Shown piece by piece: positions 5,166 through 7,133 of a stretch of DNA of 7,133 nucleotides. The translations under genes and the position numbers were made by a program. Positions within the stretch are counted from its first letter, which is position 1; each line of letters starts with the position of its first letter. Below the pieces are notes generated by a model. That model searched no databases, was not told where the DNA came from, and worked only from the letters and a program-made list of their open reading frames with translations. The DNA is taken from the NCBI GenBank assembly GCA_947624425.1, contig CANQKG010000072.1, forward strand, positions 1 to 7,133, given 5' to 3'. This DNA is from an uncultured Clostridia bacterium. Lineage in GTDB: Bacteria; Bacillota; Clostridia; Oscillospirales; Ruminococcaceae.

Positions 5166-5623
5166 GCCAGATTGAAAATGCGCAGTCCCTTTTCCCTTGC
5201 GTACGCTACCGTGTAGCCGGTGCCGCCGCCCGGGTGGGAAAAATAACAGACGCAGGCGGAGCTTTCCTCCACCAGCATACGGTTTCGCTTGTGCATACAG
5301 CCCCGTTCATACTGCTCGGCGGCGTAGGTGACCCGATCCGCCATCAGCAGAATATCGGCGTATCTTTTCCGGTCGGCCGCCCCCCAACGCTCCGCCTGCT
5401 GCGGGCAGGGAAGGATCAGGTGCAGTTCCACCGGAAGCCTGTGCTGCAGCCGGATCACCGCCAGCGCCGCCATGGTGTCAAAGCCCAGCGCGCCGCCTGC
5501 CAAAAAAGTATCATACCCCATCTCAAAAAGCTGCGGCAGAAATTGATCCAGCCGCGCCCGAAGCAGCGCCGCATCTTTCGCCGGTATCACGCGATGACCG
5601 GTAAAGCAACAACATTTCCCCAT
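5159..5623 (-). CDS. YpsA/DUF1273-type SLOG (Rossmann-like nucleotide-binding) protein
   Basis: This 154-residue protein shows the SLOG family pattern: an N-terminal FTGHR (residues 7-11), GGALGFDTMAA (43-53), KRNRMLVEES (112-121) and a C-terminal GGGTGYTV (132-139). The glycine-rich loops are expected to bind a nucleotide or nucleotide-sugar-like ligand. The family's activity is not established; YpsA of Bacillus is the best-known relative. ATG 5623 is preferred over an in-frame GTG at 5629 because GAGGTG (5634-5629) sits 5 bases before it. The gene begins 2 bases after the tmcAL stop and is almost certainly co-transcribed and possibly translationally coupled. Its length is normal for the family, and it ends inside the shared terminator hairpin. 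Confidence 0.85.
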   Translation of the reverse strand: MGKCCCFTGHRVIPAKDAALLRARLDQFLPQLFEMGYDTFLAGGALGFDTMAALAVIRLQHRLPVELHLILPCPQQAERWGAADRKRYADILLMADRVTYAAEQYERGCMHKRNRMLVEESSACVCYFSHPGGGTGYTVAYAREKGLRIFNLAK

Positions 5624-5625
5624 TC

Positions 5626-6720
5626 TCACACCTCTTTTGCAAGCGAAAACAGCCGCACGCTCCGCCGCTCCAACGCCGTTTCATAGGGGTCGGCGGCGGA
5701 AAGCAGACGGGTATCTCCGCTGCAAAAAATTTTTTTCTCCCGCTTTGCCGACCGCAAAATCTCATAGCCGCCCTCGGCGACCGCCAATACCCGCGCCGAA
5801 ACAGGCTCGGCAGGGCGTTCCTCCGCGCGGATCCCAAGCAGCGCCGCGGTCACGATCCGCCGTATGCGGGCAAGCGGATACCGGCGGGTCTGTACCGCCG
5901 CGCAAAAGCCCTCCAGCGTATCCGCCGTTTTCGCCGCCCGATACAGCCGGTTCTCGAGCCCCTCGTTCACATCGGGCAGCGCCGCAAACCCCGCTTTGGA
6001 CAGGGTGGAAAGCCGGTAAAGCGCCGCCTGCTCCAGCCCGTTTTCCGCCCGAAAGCCGGTCGGCGGATAGGGCAGATATTCTGCTACCGCGCTGCTTCCC
6101 TTTTCCGCCCATGTCCGGCGGATCCAGCTTGCCGAGGCATAGCCGCCCGCGGGCGCGCCGTCATGCGCCGCGCCCGCACGGGACACGGTGTAAAGGGTAA
6201 TACCGCCGCCCAGCCGGTCGATCGCCCTCTGATACTCGATTGCAAGGATGTTATTGGGCGTATCGAGCAGCCGTGCGGCAGCTTCGCCATACTGCTCTTC
6301 CATGGCGCGCCGCAGCGCGGCGGGATAGGAAAGCCCCTGTTTCAGCCAGCCGGACAGTTCCAGCCGATCCAGATTGCGGGCGGTATCCCGCAGCAAAGCG
6401 GCGTCCCCGCACTCGCTTCCGCAGTGGAGCATCGAAACGCAGCCGAGCTTTTTAAGCACCGATACGCCGCCCGCCGCAAACCGCTCGGCAGAGGCGGCGG
6501 CAAAGGATACCGGAAGCTCCAGCACCAGATCGGCGCCGGCGGCGATCGCCGCGTTTGCCCGCTGCCATTTATCGAGACAGGCGGTCATTCCCCGCTGGAC
6601 AAACTGGCCGCTCATCACCACCACGATCCTCTCGGCGCCCGCCGCCCTTGCCGCGGCAAGCTGATAGGCATGACCGGTATGAAAGGGGTTATATTCACTG
6701 ATGATCCCGCAGACCCGCAC
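5626..6720 (-). CDS. tmcAL: tRNA(Met) cytidine acetate ligase (TmcAL, YlbM family)
   Basis: This cytoplasmic enzyme uses acetate and ATP to acetylate the wobble cytidine of elongator tRNA-Met (ac4C34), as shown for the Bacillus homologue. The 364-residue product opens with GIISEYNPFHTGH (residues 5-17), the nucleotidyltransferase signature with its H-x-G-H-type motif. It continues with MSGQFVQRG (36-44), a KWQRA block (51-55), ELPV (68-71), TPNNILAIEY (154-163), the ASASWIRR block (195-202), NEGLENRLY (252-260) and RRYPLARIRRI (279-289). All are in family order. GTG 6720 is chosen as start: AGGGGG sits about 7 bases upstream and the protein then begins MRVCGII, as relatives do. The longer open frame to 6831 would cross the promoter and overlap ackA. 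It is somewhat shorter than the roughly 400-residue Bacillus protein. It leads an operon with the SLOG gene and is divergent from ackA. Confidence 0.93.
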   Translation of the reverse strand: MRVCGIISEYNPFHTGHAYQLAAARAAGAERIVVVMSGQFVQRGMTACLDKWQRANAAIAAGADLVLELPVSFAAASAERFAAGGVSVLKKLGCVSMLHCGSECGDAALLRDTARNLDRLELSGWLKQGLSYPAALRRAMEEQYGEAAARLLDTPNNILAIEYQRAIDRLGGGITLYTVSRAGAAHDGAPAGGYASASWIRRTWAEKGSSAVAEYLPYPPTGFRAENGLEQAALYRLSTLSKAGFAALPDVNEGLENRLYRAAKTADTLEGFCAAVQTRRYPLARIRRIVTAALLGIRAEERPAEPVSARVLAVAEGGYEILRSAKREKKIFCSGDTRLLSAADPYETALERRSVRLFSLAKEV

Positions 6721-6732
6721 ATCAATTCCCCC

Positions 6733-6764
6733 TTGCATTTTTTGCCCGTTTGTACTACTATAAT
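6733..6764 (+). promoter_or_regulatory. Possible ackA promoter
   Basis: A perfect -10 box TATAAT lies at 6759-6764, about 48 bases before the ackA ATG. The only -35-like sequence, TTGCAT (6733-6738), is 20 bases away, which is too far for a good promoter. Either the promoter is weak or activator-dependent, or the TATAAT is only the mirror of the minus-strand -10. Confidence 0.4.
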
Positions 6765-6785
6765 AGGTAGCGGAGATTTTGTCAA
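6757..6785 (-). promoter_or_regulatory. Promoter of the tmcAL operon
   Basis: Read on the minus strand, a perfect -35 TTGACA (6785-6780) is followed by a 17-base spacer and the -10 box TATAGT (6762-6757). Transcription should begin near 6750, about 30 bases before the GTG start. The -10 overlaps a plus-strand TATAAT, so the two divergent promoters may compete. Confidence 0.7.
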
Positions 6786-6811
6786 TATCAGAAACGAAAG
6801 GGTGCATCAAC

Positions 6812-7133
6812 ATGAAAATTCTGGTCATCAACGCGGGCAGTTCGTCGCTGAAATATCAGCTGATCGACATGGCGGACGAGCAGGTGCTCGCAAAAGGCAA
6901 CTGCGAGCGGATCGGGGAGCCGGATCACAGCTTCATCACCCACAAAGCAAAGGGCGGCGAGCAGGTGGATCACGCGCCTTTCCCGACCCATACCGAGGCA
7001 TTTCGGAAAATGCTTTCGATGCTGACCGAGGGCGACCTTGCCGTTTTGTCCAGTCTGGACGAGGTTTCGGCGGTCGGGCATCGGGTGGTACAGGGTGCGG
7101 AGGTGTTCTCCTCCTCGGTGCTGATCGACGATG
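6812..7133 (+). CDS. ackA: Acetate kinase, N-terminal part (runs off the window)
   Basis: Acetate kinase interconverts acetyl phosphate plus ADP with acetate plus ATP, the ATP-yielding last step of acetate fermentation. Only the first 107 codons are present. The start MKILVINAGSSSLKYQ is the family's N-terminal phosphate-binding signature, with Asn7, Ser10 and Ser12. VGHRVV places an arginine at residue 91, matching the substrate-binding Arg91 of the Methanosarcina enzyme. The residues after it read QGAE, where HGGE is the commonest form; this looks like family variation, not damage. ATG 6812 follows AAAGGG (6797-6802) by 9 bases. No pta gene is visible in the window. The neighbour tmcAL is divergent and also uses acetate. 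Confidence 0.95.
   Translation, partial: MKILVINAGSSSLKYQLIDMADEQVLAKGNCERIGEPDHSFITHKAKGGEQVDHAPFPTHTEAFRKMLSMLTEGDLAVLSSLDEVSAVGHRVVQGAEVFSSSVLIDD

Noticed and set aside
6722..6831. Upstream in-frame starts for TmcAL
   Set aside because: They would place the start inside or upstream of the consensus promoter and overlap ackA. GTG 6720 has a ribosome binding site and gives the family-typical N-terminus.
1..7133. CRISPR array, tRNA or rRNA genes
   Set aside because: No regularly spaced direct repeats and no tRNA or rRNA signature were seen on either strand.

Overview
The window looks like the chromosome of a GC-rich Clostridia member, most likely a gut-associated Oscillospiraceae/Ruminococcaceae-type Firmicute. 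The basis is strong AGGAGG-type ribosome binding sites, a secreted sialidase with a C-terminal dockerin, a tmcAL gene divergent from ackA, and small palindrome-ended intergenic repeats of a kind I recall from such genomes. The taxon is inferred, not proven.

Layout. Positions 1-199 hold a truncated repeat, a perfect 12-bp palindrome and a near-consensus promoter. 200-901 (+) encodes a six-helix membrane protein of unknown function. 902-1237 has no gene but carries a run of hairpins ending in a clear intrinsic terminator (1197-1221). 1238-1484 is a MITE-like element (E1). 1485-1775 contains no supported gene and ends with the sialidase promoter. 1776-4187 (+) encodes an 803-residue secreted GH33-type sialidase: signal peptide, a lectin-like N-terminal domain, a complete set of catalytic residues, and a dockerin. 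After its terminator come an extra repeat end and a second full element (E2, 4326-4564).

4571-5107 (+) is the most unusual unit. A promoter is followed by a leader that folds into a long rod (4604-4703), a possible pseudoknot partner (4710-4722) and a very strong terminator (4725-4753). All of this lies upstream of the ribosome binding site of a small protein made of two tandem ribbon-helix-helix units (4778-5107). The architecture resembles a premature-termination (attenuation) switch or a leader-derived small RNA. I do not recognise it as a known riboswitch.

On the minus strand, tmcAL (5626-6720, GTG start) and a YpsA/DUF1273-type SLOG protein (5159-5623) form a tight operon from a consensus promoter at 6757-6785. 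The operon meets the ribbon-helix-helix gene head-on at a shared bidirectional terminator (5128-5165). The window ends in the first 107 codons of ackA (acetate kinase), divergent from tmcAL.

Functionally, the sialidase would release sialic acid from host glycans outside the cell, probably held to a cohesin-bearing partner through its dockerin. AckA (acetate and ATP formation) and TmcAL (tRNA-Met wobble cytidine acetylation from acetate and ATP) are housekeeping genes that both use acetate. The repeats, duplicated terminators and leader RNA show that 900-1775 and 4200-5165 have been rearranged repeatedly.
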